DNA from: Macrocystis pyrifera
Lineage: Eukaryota > Sar > Phaeophyceae > Laminariales > Laminariaceae
Length of the DNA: 64,000 bases
Assembly (NCBI GenBank): GCA_031763025.1
Contig: JASSKH010000004.1
Location: 2,232,001-2,296,000 of the forward strand
Reading direction: 5' to 3'
A model generated the notes under the pieces. It did not search any database and was not told where the DNA came from. It saw only the letters and a list, made by a program, of their open reading frames with translations. The translations under genes and the position numbers were made by a program. Below are positions 24,101 through 33,345 of the stretch, in pieces (the stretch's first letter is position 1; every line of letters starts with the position of its first letter).

Positions 24101-26364
24101 CTCGACCTTGATTCTACGCTGTCTGGTTCGTCGTATGCTTGTGTCCGTTTGTCATTGTGGCGTCGCTACTGTAGAAACGTCGCTATCTCTAAGCTACTGT
24201 TTTCGACCCGTCCATCAAAGGCGATTGCCCCACTGCACTTCGCGTCACCATCTAATCCCGACAATCGTATAGAGAGTAAACGTTTCTAGCTACCGTATAC
24301 ATAGCAACGAACTCATCGTTTATTCGCCCGACATCTGTTTTTATCGAGACATCCAGAGGGGGTGCAAATGAAACGTGGGAGCCATGACCCACCGCATGGC
24401 TACAGAAACATATTCCACAACATAAATAGCTACAACGACCGGTACGTATATGGGTTTCCTGCTGCATATCATGAACACTTACGTACATATTTGGTTTGTG
24501 AACAATTTGCAAGCGGAGCCGTAAACCATGACCTCGACATAGTGACGAAGTACTGTATACTCGAGTATACTTGCATCATGATCGAAGCCATTCCTGTTGT
24601 CAAATGTTCAGAAATTCCTCTCCTCTACTTGCCTGCGCAACTCCCATCTTACACGATTTCCAGCGGCGTTGGCAAGCATCCTCTCGATAAGCGAAGGCGT
24701 CGTCATACCGTGCCCGTCAACCGGCGCCATGGTGACCATCGAGTTCAGCATGTCGATCGACTCTACCTCCTCGGGATCCATCTCAGGAAGCACCGTCACC
24801 TTTTCTGCGGTTGACCTGGAGTCCACCCCCAGGAACTTCGATGTCATACTAGACGTGTGCGGCGAGGTTCCCGGTGGCAGCATCGTCGTATCAGCTGACT
24901 ACACAGACGACCAGGGCAACTCTCCCGACCTATCCATTCTGACCGGCTTGGTGGTCGGCAACGATTTCTGTCCCGCTCCGACTCCAGCTCCCACAGCGGC
25001 CCCCACTCCGGTCCCTACTCCTAGCCCGACCAAGAAGAACAGAAAGCACCCCAAACCGTCTCCCACCCCGGCCCCTACTCCCGCCCCGACCAAGAACGAC
25101 AGAAAGCGCCCCAAACGTGGCAACCGCCTCAAGAAAGGAAAGGCTAAGCACTCCTCGTACCTTGGCTGTTACGTAGACGACTCGCGCCACACACCTATGA
25201 ATGGTCCCGTGACCAGTTCGCGCTATATGACGACGCAGGTGAGAAGACAACTATGCCTTAGATTATCCATTTCGTCGATAGCGACAGCATGTAGCCAGTG
25301 GCGCGTCGCGATTCTCGTGAGCTCTCAACGAACACAATCTTACCAAGTACGGATGTACAAATGAAAATGCAGACAAGGACGGGTGCAATAACAAAGTGAT
25401 ATAATTACACCTCTTACCCACTTATCGTTCCCTCAGATGTGCGCCGAAAGCTGCAAATCCTCGGGCTGGGAGTACTTTGCTACGGCATACGGCTCAGGTG
25501 CGATAAGTGCAGTTGTAAATTGCTGACTCCCAGTCGGTCGTAAATTCGAATACACGCGTGGTATGAAAATAGTACGAAATTTCGTCGGGAGGTGGTTGAA
25601 AATACTGTAAGCTGCATTTGTCAACACGCAATTGAACATTGTGAAGGGTGAGCCCAGTCCTACTTGGAATGTGACGTGCGATACAGCGGCCAGAGTAGGC
25701 TGACCTCTGCTTCGGTATATGTTTTGGTTTTTTTATCCTCCGGCCGATTGGGAAAAATGAAGCTATAGCTCACCACTCTTGCACGTTCCAATTTCGTGGT
25801 TGTGTGTCAATTTCGACGATAGCTCTCGTTGCAACATCAGACCAGGCTGCTGTTGTTACCACTGGCGTTTGGGCACGTTGATCGGACCTGACCCACGAGA
25901 GGCTCAGGTGCGGTGGAGAAGGCACTCTGTAGATTCATCTCTTCCTGGTAGTGTGAAACTCACGCGAGCTCACCCACGAACAAAACCGAGGTTATGATGC
26001 TCTCCCGGCGGACTTGGTCTAGTTATTGTCCACCCTACCCGTTGGGGCGTTGGCCCATAAAACATTTCCCGCACGATGCATCAGCAAGACCACTTGTTAC
26101 GTCGGAGCAACCGCCGTCACATGAGAGCGAAGCACTTTGTTATAACGTAGCCGGTCAAATCCGTTGCTGCGTGACCCAAACAACTGCTGCTGCGATGGCT
26201 TCGTTGTAAAATCTGCCTTACTTCCAGAATGCCACTGCGGTAGCTCCAAGCCTACTAAGAAGGGAGGCGTATGTGACTACGAGTGCGCCGGAAACCGTTC
26301 AAGGGCTTGTGGGGGCGTCGGCTGCATGAGCATCTACAAATCCAACAAACGCAGGGGCTACTGA
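8931..26364 (+). CDS. Secreted vWFA-WSC protein gene, six exons
   Basis: Proposed join: 8931-9104, 21855-22257, 22592-22678, 24664-25238, 25437-25497, 26228-26364 (1437 nt, 478 aa plus stop). All introns are GT...AG and the phases agree (0,1,1,0,1). Residues 1-20 look like a signal peptide; exon 1 then adds a short module with four Cys. A von Willebrand factor A domain follows (about 59-235), starting VNLALVLDGSG, with the second metal-site Asp in VITDGQS. The MIDAS is imperfect: DxSxS reads DGSGF. Next come a beta-rich stretch with three Cys, a Pro/Thr repeat with Lys/Arg-rich patches, and a C-terminal WSC domain (about 388-474; YLGCYVDD, MCAESCKSSGWEYF, ECHCGS, CGG). WSC domains bind carbohydrate in known families, so an extracellular or cell-wall role is likely. 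Intron 1 (12,750 bp) holds a Gypsy element in antisense. The weakest link is exon 1 to exon 2; exons 2-6 are firm. Confidence 0.75.
9105..12309. other. Intron 1 of the vWFA-WSC gene, left part
   Basis: AT-rich, no coding sequence. About 9270-9560 contains scattered 'tacccggaacttc'-type short motifs also seen at 20420-20640, 37200-37530 and 62860-63100. About 11280-11600 has a local duplication around 'ttattgcttcgcggg'. A poly-C run lies at 9652-9666. 12061-12300 is rich in short TAC/ACT runs. Confidence 0.4.
12310..12540 (-). repeat. 3' LTR of the Gypsy element
   Basis: Identical by eye to the 5' LTR. Preceded in sense by a short G-rich tract (TTTGGGGGTGC), a weak polypurine tract. The target duplication GGCAT is at 12305-12309. 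Confidence 0.88.
12619..12912 (-). pseudogene. Integrase C-terminus with chromo-like domain, after a TGA
   Basis: Same frame as the polyprotein immediately after the TGA: FYADATLNVTADL, then VLVDWDGFEAEERTWESL, the aromatic-W-x-GF/TWE pattern of chromodomains at the end of Gypsy integrases. The FYAD-like segment normally lies just before the chromodomain, hundreds of residues after the first catalytic Asp, so about 200 or more residues appear lost. The joint contains overlapping copies of TTTGATTTT, suggesting microhomology-mediated deletion. Chromo-like domains guide integration to chromatin marks in known chromoviruses. Confidence 0.75.
12913..16785 (-). CDS. Gypsy gag-pol polyprotein
   Basis: A single 1290-codon frame starting MAHTASTPLVVG. 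Visible domains: capsid-like gag (1-250); CCHC zinc knuckle CFECGDPNHYVSDC (about 255); Gly/Ser-rich spacer; aspartic protease with LDSGSALTS (about 457); reverse transcriptase with KLDLLQGYWQMPL (about 780) and the catalytic WVDDV (about 833); RNase H with FPDASDFHWGS (about 998); and the HHCC zinc-binding module of integrase (about 1218-1262, AGHRG...CLHC). It stops at an in-frame TGA (12913-12915) right after VVHFDF, where the first catalytic Asp of integrase should be. All enzymes but the integrase core look intact. Confidence 0.9.
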   Translation of the reverse strand: MAHTASTPLVVGESLTPPKYGEVWTEQASRVFYAAYLDYEERLQLANAQGVVQHSKVSMGQLIPNYIHRCFEGFYKHQTTMTASELLDAVRQHAGYTTTSNRFDTSRAAADLRRVLSMRRDEKQGGETSVKDRAMMVNSAMEKYFAENHAVHAMYRAQDRSWLPGPAEFVSMALVDGLWPSEFKKYVKGQLTYAAGWKKDPASVMDQIFSAAEQWKFIEAYGRKDAAGAAEPRRQQQQKPKRKQQQSAKKSFVRVCFECGDPNHYVSDCPKARGGGTAPSSGGRGSSGYRGGRNGGRGRFNHGRGRGGRGGNQLTAGGGTSAVASSTSGAPAAGAAGSGSGSSVAGRAVYVGGAGTSVGAAGARTSPSTERAESVSGAAAGAVAPEPSVYSTSWSGWTADSISSAPAVGGQPWRQVTLGTDQSSTAGEVPVDRSAECLRADLSLPGSVGSLMARVILDSGSALTSIGVGLLQQLSSHFGGADLQIPFENGPQQAKTATGVSVMVTHKTVPIAVSVRTPWGAVKLEPITFAVMPGTDNVVLFGMATMKALGIDVYREALEKLRPRAVPVSTGVETPSYLAARRVTVSVRAFQTEATVDAPEDKAVEHLVDRGPDMFMDPEEERTARERALEDSVQQAEQSGLSVGGATRLREILARRVGAFRRALCGDPPAQVEPMRVQLKQQAKPVKATPRRYEPTKRDWLSKCIAALVFFGFVYHNIQAVWASPAMAVPKKDSFRLVSDYSAVNAQVEKSPGVMPNHEDMGDLLGARFFGKLDLLQGYWQMPLAPEAQDVFTMATSDGLFTPTRVPQGVLNATSYFQGVMTEVLRGLDCKVWVDDVFFFADTEEALLQLLDDILERLENVGLFVAAHKCTFFSRELVWCGKVYSNGVVSHDPARVQGLSEMRRPENAGELMQFLQAVNWLRTSLPRLAETVAPLRDFLEELLVGATRRTKRVARNRVIKDTAWTEDRVRAWNAARGLVAQAVPLHHPRPGCVVLMFPDASDFHWGSFLTQVPEHEFRSGLALESMSHEPLGFLSGSFTGSQLRWATVDKEGFAIVNTFRRLEYLLWGGVHIFTDHRNLQYIFNPEKCVTTVTKTMAQRLENWKGVLGQYRYAIEHIPGDRNCWGDLLSRWVKVPTVPVRSVAVHSPCNADDSLPALDVIRASQQRSVARIGVGVHEFSTTFGQATLADDGLFRVRVGVRDVLWIPPDDLALQTRLMVCAHMRSAGHRGVAPTLFRLKEYCVWPHMDSQVREFVRQCLHCVDTRAGALIPRPYGDTVHGTAPGEVVHFDF
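16994..17224 (-). repeat. 5' LTR of the Gypsy element
   Basis: Sense-strand start is TGTAGCCAAAAG at 17224; the end is GAGGCCAT at 16994. It is identical by eye to 12310-12540. GGCAT follows at 17225-17229. No convincing tRNA-complementary primer site was identified just inside it. Confidence 0.88.
18069..18128 (+). repeat. TAC/ACT trinucleotide microsatellite
   Basis: About nine uninterrupted TAC units, then degenerate ones. A long apparent reading frame through it is a by-product of the repeat. Confidence 0.8.
18205..19050 (+). repeat. Two spaced copies of a ~250-bp sequence
   Basis: 18205-18450 and 18770-19050 share 'gagcgtgcgactgga', 'gtgctcggtgt' and 'gaggttga' landmarks in the same order, roughly 565 bp apart. 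The copies are clearly diverged. Confidence 0.55.
18590..18684. mobile_element. Degenerate relative of the MITE at 19716
   Basis: Shares the internal 'aacaatattt-gtcct-ttta' segment and a right end ATGGTCCCCCCTA. The left end (TAGTAAATGGGACC) is decayed. Confidence 0.35.
19716..19826. mobile_element. MITE-like element with CTATTACGGGGG inverted ends
   Basis: 111 bp bounded by perfect 12-bp inverted repeats (CTATTACGGGGG / CCCCCGTAATAG). If the ends are taken as TTACGGGGG, the flanking TA on each side would be a Tc1/mariner-type duplication. No coding capacity. The flank 'atagccagg' continues in unit II (59930 region) without the element. Confidence 0.5.
20813..21345. repeat. ~70-bp direct repeats flanking the CAGTA array
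   Basis: 20813-20880 and 21273-21345 share ATTACCCAGCCCA...CTCTGAACGGCGGGATCTTT. In the second copy CCCGCC-TCTGAAC-GGCGGG is a perfect 6-bp stem. A third partial copy (GACCCAGCCCAGGGTTAT) is at about 21538-21556. Confidence 0.5.
20911..21229. repeat. CAGTA/GTACAG pentanucleotide array
   Basis: About 320 bp built from CAGTA units with variants (CAGCA, CGGTA, GAGTA). GTAC is self-complementary, so either strand can fold. Small outliers of the same motif lie at 21566-21602 and 22810-22830. The matching position in unit II (63530-63555) has no array, so it expanded after duplication. Confidence 0.85.
21455..21523 (-). repeat. tRNA-like segment or tRNA pseudogene
   Basis: On the minus strand it begins CCCCGACGATAGCTCAGTAG, with a good A box (TAGCTCAGTAGGTA), and ends with a B box-like GGGTTTGAACTT. 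Total length and spacing (~70 nt) fit a tRNA, but the T stem and acceptor pairing look imperfect. It lies between the CAGTA array and exon 2 and may head a SINE. Confidence 0.45.
22679..24663. other. Intron 3 of the vWFA-WSC gene
   Basis: 1985 bp between GTAACA donor (22679) and the TTTCCAG acceptor (24663). No coding sequence or recognised element. An alternative downstream acceptor (GCGAAG) would also keep frame but drops the terminal vWFA helix, so the upstream one is preferred. Confidence 0.5.
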
Positions 26365-29300
26365 GAACCTCCTGGTGCTTTTCGCCAGTCGACACTCCGC
26401 ACTGCAGCAACTGTATGACCCGTTCTGGTTTATTTGATGTTGGAATTGACGGTGGTTGTCAACGTGCGATAGGCCACGAGCACCATCGGCAGTAGGAATG
26501 TGCATATCTGTGTTTGAACGCATTGTGGGCAGAGTCCCTTAGGCTACCATTGGTCGTGATAAACCAAAAACGAGTCGACGGGGCGAAAGTCTTCCGCTGT
26601 TGTTAGGTGGCATGAACTATGTGTTCTTACGTCACACCATTCGGACTAAATATGACATATCGCGCAAGGGTGTAGAAACCATTGGACTCTTCCCATTCGA
26701 ACATTATCGAGAGAACGAGGTAGATGCCTACTGCCTCGAGCTCTAGGCGGGGATTGCAGTCGTACTATATTTTTCCAGTAGATGCTACACATCATGTACC
26801 AGCTTTTCCCTGTTCCACCGGCCCCAGGACAAGGGTCGTTTGCGGCAAGTACAGTCCACATCTCGTGGGGCGTGTTTAGAATGCTTACCATCACGGTTGT
26901 ATATGGCGTGGGCGTATATTTCCTATCAGTAAGAAGAGGAGCGGCGCGGGAGGGGGCAGAATGCAAAAAATGTGCATTATGTGCTTCTGAGCAGAGCAGG
27001 CACCTTGTGTTTGTCTGAACTAAGCATCCGAAGACGGCTCATGCTGGACAAAAAAAACACACACACACATTTTTCGTTTAAATATACAAGGGCTAACCTA
27101 TTGTATCGACGACGCCGCTCGGTGTTGGTTTCAGATGATATGTCAAGCCCAGCGTGTCAAGGTTTTGAATGAAAACAAAAACCGCTCCAACATCTCGATA
27201 TATATAGCAGAGTAAGACAACGTCGTCTTCTATGCATGTGGCTACATGATTGTGTTTAGGCATGTACTGTTAGCTACGACGCGACAGTGGGGTGCCCAAC
27301 TATCTACATATACAACTTGCCTCACGAAAGCATGTCGAATGCATGGGAAGGCTGTGAGCAATTAAATGATCGAAAGTCAGATGTCAGCACCGAGAGAATA
27401 GACTAGCGAGTGACTACAGTGCTGCCGAAGTAGTTCCGAGCATTCAAGCAAATCGATACATTGGCAAAGTTGGCTGTCCGAGTGTGGTCTTCCAGGGCAA
27501 TTAAGCGTGGAGAGAGGCCGTTGGGTCAAGCGTGCTAGAACAATACTGCGTACTGACAATGCGGGCAAGATACAACGGGCATGAGAGGGAATCGGCGTTC
27601 ATCAGGCAAAAGCTCGTGAATTGAACAACAGGTTCAACAAGCGTGATAGTATCCGAGAAAATCATACGTTGCTACTAGGATGGGCCACGTGCTCCCCTCG
27701 CTCCCTGTATAACCTTTAACAAGGAAACAATGGAAACGTGTGAGAACGATACAAGCTACGATAAATGCTCATAAAACTCTCTTTACGTACACGGGTACTC
27801 ATTTGCCCCAACAGTTTTGTTTTTCGGGGGGGGGGTCTCTCATTTCGTGCATGGAAATAATCAACACAAGCATTCACCCGCTCAAGCTTTCGACGGTGCC
27901 CCGAGTGGAAATTAAATTGATTTTCTCACCTTTGGGTTTCCGATTTCGTTTAGTGGTGGCATCCTTTATACAAATGTTACGATACCGAATCCGTATGATG
28001 AATTTTAAGACATCTCACACGCTCCGAATCCAAAATGAAACACGTTTCAGCGACAGTAAAGACGGACATCTAACATCAATCAAGTTGTAATATGATTGTT
28101 ATTATATTAATAGGCTACGTACACGGCCATAAATGTTTGTGTTTCCGTAAAAAGTCCAGTTTTGATGTGCACTTCGCACAAATAAAGTGGTATAGTAACG
28201 TGATCGTTGTGAATTTGATACACGACGATCATGCGGTTTCTGTTTCGGGCCAATTAATTTTTCCCAATGACGCTGTTTTTTTCCCGTATTACAAAAATTA
28301 TATTTTATAGCCCCATCACAACCGTATATTGTATCTCAAAACGAATTGTACGTTGAATCTATAGCCTATCCTTACGTTTGTTCGGAAGTATACTTTGATG
28401 ATTATGCCCGCAATGTTGTTTGGTGACTACGCGGGATTTGTGACCTCTATTTTGATCACTGGGAATCGTTGCTAAACTTGTTGGCTCAAGAATAACACAA
28501 AATAAAGCGAACAAATTGTAAGAAGCGAATTTTCACTTTTAGTTAGAGCGTCATGACTGGGGGAAAAGACGGTGGGTTTATCATTGTCTCCGTTTTTTCA
28601 ATACAATAATTGGCAGACCTCAACATAGCATCCTCACACAAATACCCCTGCGTGAAGTTAGACTGCTGCGCATGAACGCATCGGCAAGCTTCAGCTCTTA
28701 GAGCATAACAGGGTCGTTACTCCTGCGATTTCCTCATCTGTTGGTCTAGGTCGATGGAGTGCGGCAGGTTGGAAACCGAAACAATTTCCGATGTTTTCTA
28801 GGTGATTTCACGTGTATTACACGTAGAATCCACCCGAGCCGGGTTCCCTTTTGTTAGAGTGCTTACGACTCTTTGGTGAGAGGTACCTCAATCCAAGCTT
28901 CTTTTCTCCAAGGGAGTCGTTCAAAGTTTTGACGGTGTCGTCACGTTAGGCCAAAAATACCTGAAAGAGATTTCCATATATATCGACGTTTTATCGTCAG
29001 AACTGTTTATATTTTCAACATTGTGCCCAACGCTGATTCGGAAACCTGTGGTGTATCGACAATTGTTTATACTATGCTGGAGAAAAAATGCAAACGTGGT
29101 CGGGTCGCTCTCGCAAAATCGCTGATGGGATTTCGGGAAACGTGGGACCGATTCGCCGGTTTTTGGGGTCAAACACGCCTGTGAAGGTGTTGAAACCTCC
29201 ACCTCCATATTGCTAAACCAGTTTTCCATTAACGATAGTCTACGTCTCATAGGTCAACTCCCACGAAAACCTACATGCTCCCAGTGTTCAGGGATGTTCT

Positions 29301-30639
29301 GTTCGTCTTGAGGATAGGTGTGGGGAGGAGGAAGCACCAGCGATCAAGGGCCTCAAACGTGTGACCTTTTGTTTTGTAGAGGCCAACGATTTTATCTCAC
29401 GTACATAGCACCATATTTCTTCTATACGAACCGGACCCTCGAACGAACGAACTTATAGTACAAAACAATCGTATATGATATGTATATATGTCGATGTACG
29501 AAATGTTGTATTCGCGCATATTGGCAAACTCTAGTTTTTCGGTCGCCGGTGTTCTCTTGTGATCTCGGCTGCGGGGCACGCAGGGGTCCCGCTCGTACAC
29601 TACATATAAAGTTCAGCTCCTGTCGAACTCCGTCGCGTGCCATCCGGGCGTTCAAACCCTCGACGAGCTGGCTTTTTACACGGGGTCGCTTTTGGCCGCG
29701 CCATAGCCAAGCAGGTCAATGGAACCCGATATAGCTGGTGGTGGGTTTTAGGAGAGTAAATCGTAGGCAATATATTCGATCCAACAACACCACAATTCAA
29801 TAGCCGTCGGATAATCTTGATATAACCCTTGTACTATTCGAATACAATAATACTAAAATTGCTCTGCAGTTTATCCAAGTATATGGAGTTTGCCCTCAAA
29901 AACGTGGATGCAGCTCTAAAGGGGTCAAACAACGTCAAACTTCCACTCTTCACTCAGATAAAACGGCCGTCTTGTAATTCTGGGAGTTAGAATCGTGCTT
30001 GCCAGCAGCTTTGCAAGGAGGTAAGCCATGCAATTTGCACCCAGCTTAGCATGCCACTCTCACCCAGCGTAGAAGCTGGGTGCAAGTTGCATGCAAGAGC
30101 GCGTGATTTCGTGCTTGCTTGCTGTTTACAACTGCCTGCGAGCGCGAATGAATTTGTCCGAAATTGCACAGGCACACTGTAAGTTGCATGCGAAATACAC
30201 GGCGGACGCCATTTCGACCACCCCAGCACGGACTCCTGAAATATACCCAAATCCCAACCCCAACGAACGCGGCCAGCCTGGTGTCTGTGCTTGGAAATGC
30301 TCGAGATGGCTGTGCGATGAAAAACGTTCTGGATCGCTGTGTTCAGCTAGCCTTTACGGCCCTGTTTTGGAAAGCCTCTAGGTCGGTGGGTTTGAAAATC
30401 GATCTCTGCACTTCAAAGCCTCTGGGCCTCTTGCTTGGAAAACGTCGAAGCCGTGTAACACTCTATAACAGGGATATAGCGTGACGGCAGGTTTGCTGGA
30501 GTTGTCACGAGAAATAACGGGAAATCAGTATTTCTTGTTACGTACGTCTGTTACGGCAAAAAAAACACAGTTAGTGTTGAAAAATGTCCATCCCCGGGTT
30601 TTCCAATGTATCCATTCTAAACTCAATAAAATGAAATAT
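26365..30639. other. Intergenic region between gene 1 and duplication unit II
   Basis: About 4.3 kb with no recognised gene; the longest open stretches (~110 codons) show no known motif. A strong hairpin lies at 30027-30093. Stop-rich, AT-rich sequence at 27700-28900. Confidence 0.4.
30027..30093. repeat. 21-bp fold-back (hairpin)
   Basis: Arms 30027-30047 (CATGCAATTTGCACCCAGCTT) without the last base and 30073-30093 are complementary at 20 of 21 positions, with a 25-nt loop. Arm length and loop size fit either a small-RNA precursor or a tiny inverted-repeat element. No other copy of the whole hairpin was noticed, only GTAAGTTGCATGC at 30180. Confidence 0.6.
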
Positions 30640-32041
30640 CAACAACAACGTACAAAAAATCGCGAAAACAAACAGAAGACGTGAACGCGTGAACCTTATA
30701 TATGGTCCATGATTACGATGGTCAAGTGTCAAGGTGCTACATCAGTAGTAGTAGCAATCAACGTATGTAGGATATGATATAACAAGGCACTTCGTTGCAC
30801 TTATGGATTCCACCAGCTTGGTTAGCTCAGGAAGACTGATGGAACATCGAAAAATGCGAATAACAATATAATACCGGTATCATTGCGAAGTACCGTCGCA
30901 GCAAAAATAAATGTTGGAGCACTTGAAAATCACGGATCATTAATGATCGGTCGTCGCGATAGTGCACATTACTGGTCGCGTCTCCTCCTCCGGCTGAGAC
31001 TGGTGCCACGCGCTGTAGAAATATTGAATCCGTTTTGCGTACACTACAGAAGAATCTGATGGAAAAACAAATCTACGGGGATAGGAGAAAACAAATATTT
31101 ACGGCACAAAAAATCTAAAACTTGTCACGCACGCCGCGTCGTACACCCCTGATTGCGGGTATGTCGTTCTTCGACGCAATACTCAAGGCCGCTGTGTCCA
31201 GAGAAGCAAACATGCTAATACGAGCCTTGCATGCACTTGCTTCGACCAACATGACAGTTTCATGCACTTGCATGTAATCGCCAACGTAAACTTATACATT
31301 ACAATCAGTGCACATATTATTTTGTATGGGCTTGCATCAAGGATTTACGGAGCAACATGATTCCAGGAATTTTGTTCCTTTCCGAGTCGTGACTGTACTC
31401 GACTACGATATAGGTAGGCGGAAATACGCGGGTGATGGTCGAAGGGCTAACGTCGTTTCTGCGCTTCGTGGATAGAAAGAAAAAAGGTGGTAAATGGGAT
31501 TGTATTCCGTGGCTGTGGGTGACCGCTGCTTCCTACAGGAGACAAGGGTAGTTGGTGGGCCCCACGCGGCTTTTGCGGAAGGCTAAATTCAATTCGGCGC
31601 TTTGTGATTGGAAGCAAAAGGTATCAGATGGGATCATATCCGAGTAGGCCTAAGGTGCGGCTGGAATCAGGGAATTGCCCAAACGTTCGCACCACCCAAG
31701 GAATTTTCTTCCATTTCGTTCCTCCTCTGTATGTGACTGATGTGTACTGGTATAATATATGTTCTTGGAGTTGTGTGAGTGCGCTCGTCCTCAAATAATT
31801 CGTGTACGTGTTCTTCACAGTAAACCGTTCCTTCTACCCGTCGACATCCAGCACAACCAGTGTCCTTTCCGACTCTTTAATCTTAGAAGAGATACTGCGT
31901 TGCCACGTACCGGTATGCCTTAAGCACAGCGAGCGATGCAATGCCATGTCATCATACTGGATACGACATGCACGACATACACATTCCATGAGACAGAAAC
32001 GAAACGAAACAAAGAAAAAACACAAAAACAAAGAGGACTAA

Positions 32042-33345
32042 TCAAAATATAAAAAGAACCAAGAAAAGAAATGTAAGAAACAAACTGTCGTGCCTCCCCC
32101 GCCGGGATGTGGCGGACACTTGGAAAGAACGAGCTGGACAAAAAAGGAAAAAGAAGAAAAACACCACTTCTCGTCGTAAACAGAGTAAGACTAAGAACCA
32201 AGGGAAAATAACAGGCAAACCAAAGCACAAATCATCCTCCAGGTAGCGGCAGCAGTTTGTGGTACGAGTAACGTAGCCATGTTCTCCCTGCCAGTCCGGC
32301 TTGTACTTTGCTACCCTGTCTGCCGCCTGCGTCCAGCGTTCGTCAACTATGCGCGGGTCGTCGGCGTCAGTCAACACGAAACAAACAAATCAGGCTCATC
32401 ATCCACCCACGCCACTCGACTCCTTCGATAAGGCTTATCAATCGAAGAAAGGAGAAGAAATAAATAAAATGGAAATCACAGAGGATCAGCGCCAGAAATA
32501 AGAGAGAAAAAAATGGGAGACAAAGGAAAACCAGCTGCACCAGTTCGTGGCACGAGTAGTATAGGCATGTTCCACTTCCTAGTCTGCCCGGTACCTTGCT
32601 ACCCTGTCTGCCATCTCCTTCCTACTTTCATCCACTGCAGTTTCTCTTCTGCTCCTGTTCCCCCCCTCTCCGTATTCCCTTGGTCCGGTTTCAAGGCGAT
32701 CCTCCTGTTGCCCCCCCTCCCCCCATTCCCTTGGACACCACCCACGGCGGATGCGTGGCGCTTCCTACTCATCTCAGCCTCAGCCTCGTGCCACCTCACC
32801 ATGAACCGTTATTTATTGCCTGCTTCGAAGATCCCCCGGTACCACTACCCCGCCTTTTTTGCTGCAGTGGATCACAGCGCGTTCTCGACTCCAAACACAA
32901 AGGGGGCAATTTCCGTTGACCCTTCGTTGGCTCGGAACTCCCTAAGGTCTTCGACTGTGCATCTATGCCAAGTCTTAAACTGCCCGCAAGGTCTCGGTTT
33001 CTCCCCACAAGCCATCGTCCCAGACATTACTCGACTGGGTAGTCGCTCCTTACTTTGCCGTGCCACCCCCCCCGCGAAGAAGAGCCGCCGTTTGCGAATA
33101 GTCGTTTCCATGCTCTCGCAGCGTGTCATCTAGAGGGCCTTCGCGTACGAGAGTGTGGTATGGTCAGTACGAAGTCGGCGCTGGAAGTCAATGACTCGCA
33201 ACAGGAATTGGTAGTGTGCCGTTCGAAGCTTGGCAAAGTGTTCCGCTCTGAGAGTCCACGTCACACGCCCGTACAGCAGGGTCTCAATCACCTCGGCCTT
33301 CAGCATTCGGACTTCCAGGATAAGGGAGGCGGTCGTGTCACATGA
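32042..33345 (-). mobile_element. LINE remnant, unit II
   Basis: Counterpart of the LINE at 3395-5566 but shorter: only the C-terminal reverse transcriptase part and the duplicated tail remain. CESMETTIRKRRLFFAG is readable at 33120-33060 and ADRVA motifs near 32600 and 32320. Several frameshifts. It is cut at about 33345, where the 2765-3090-type module starts instead of the YADD part. Confidence 0.7.
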
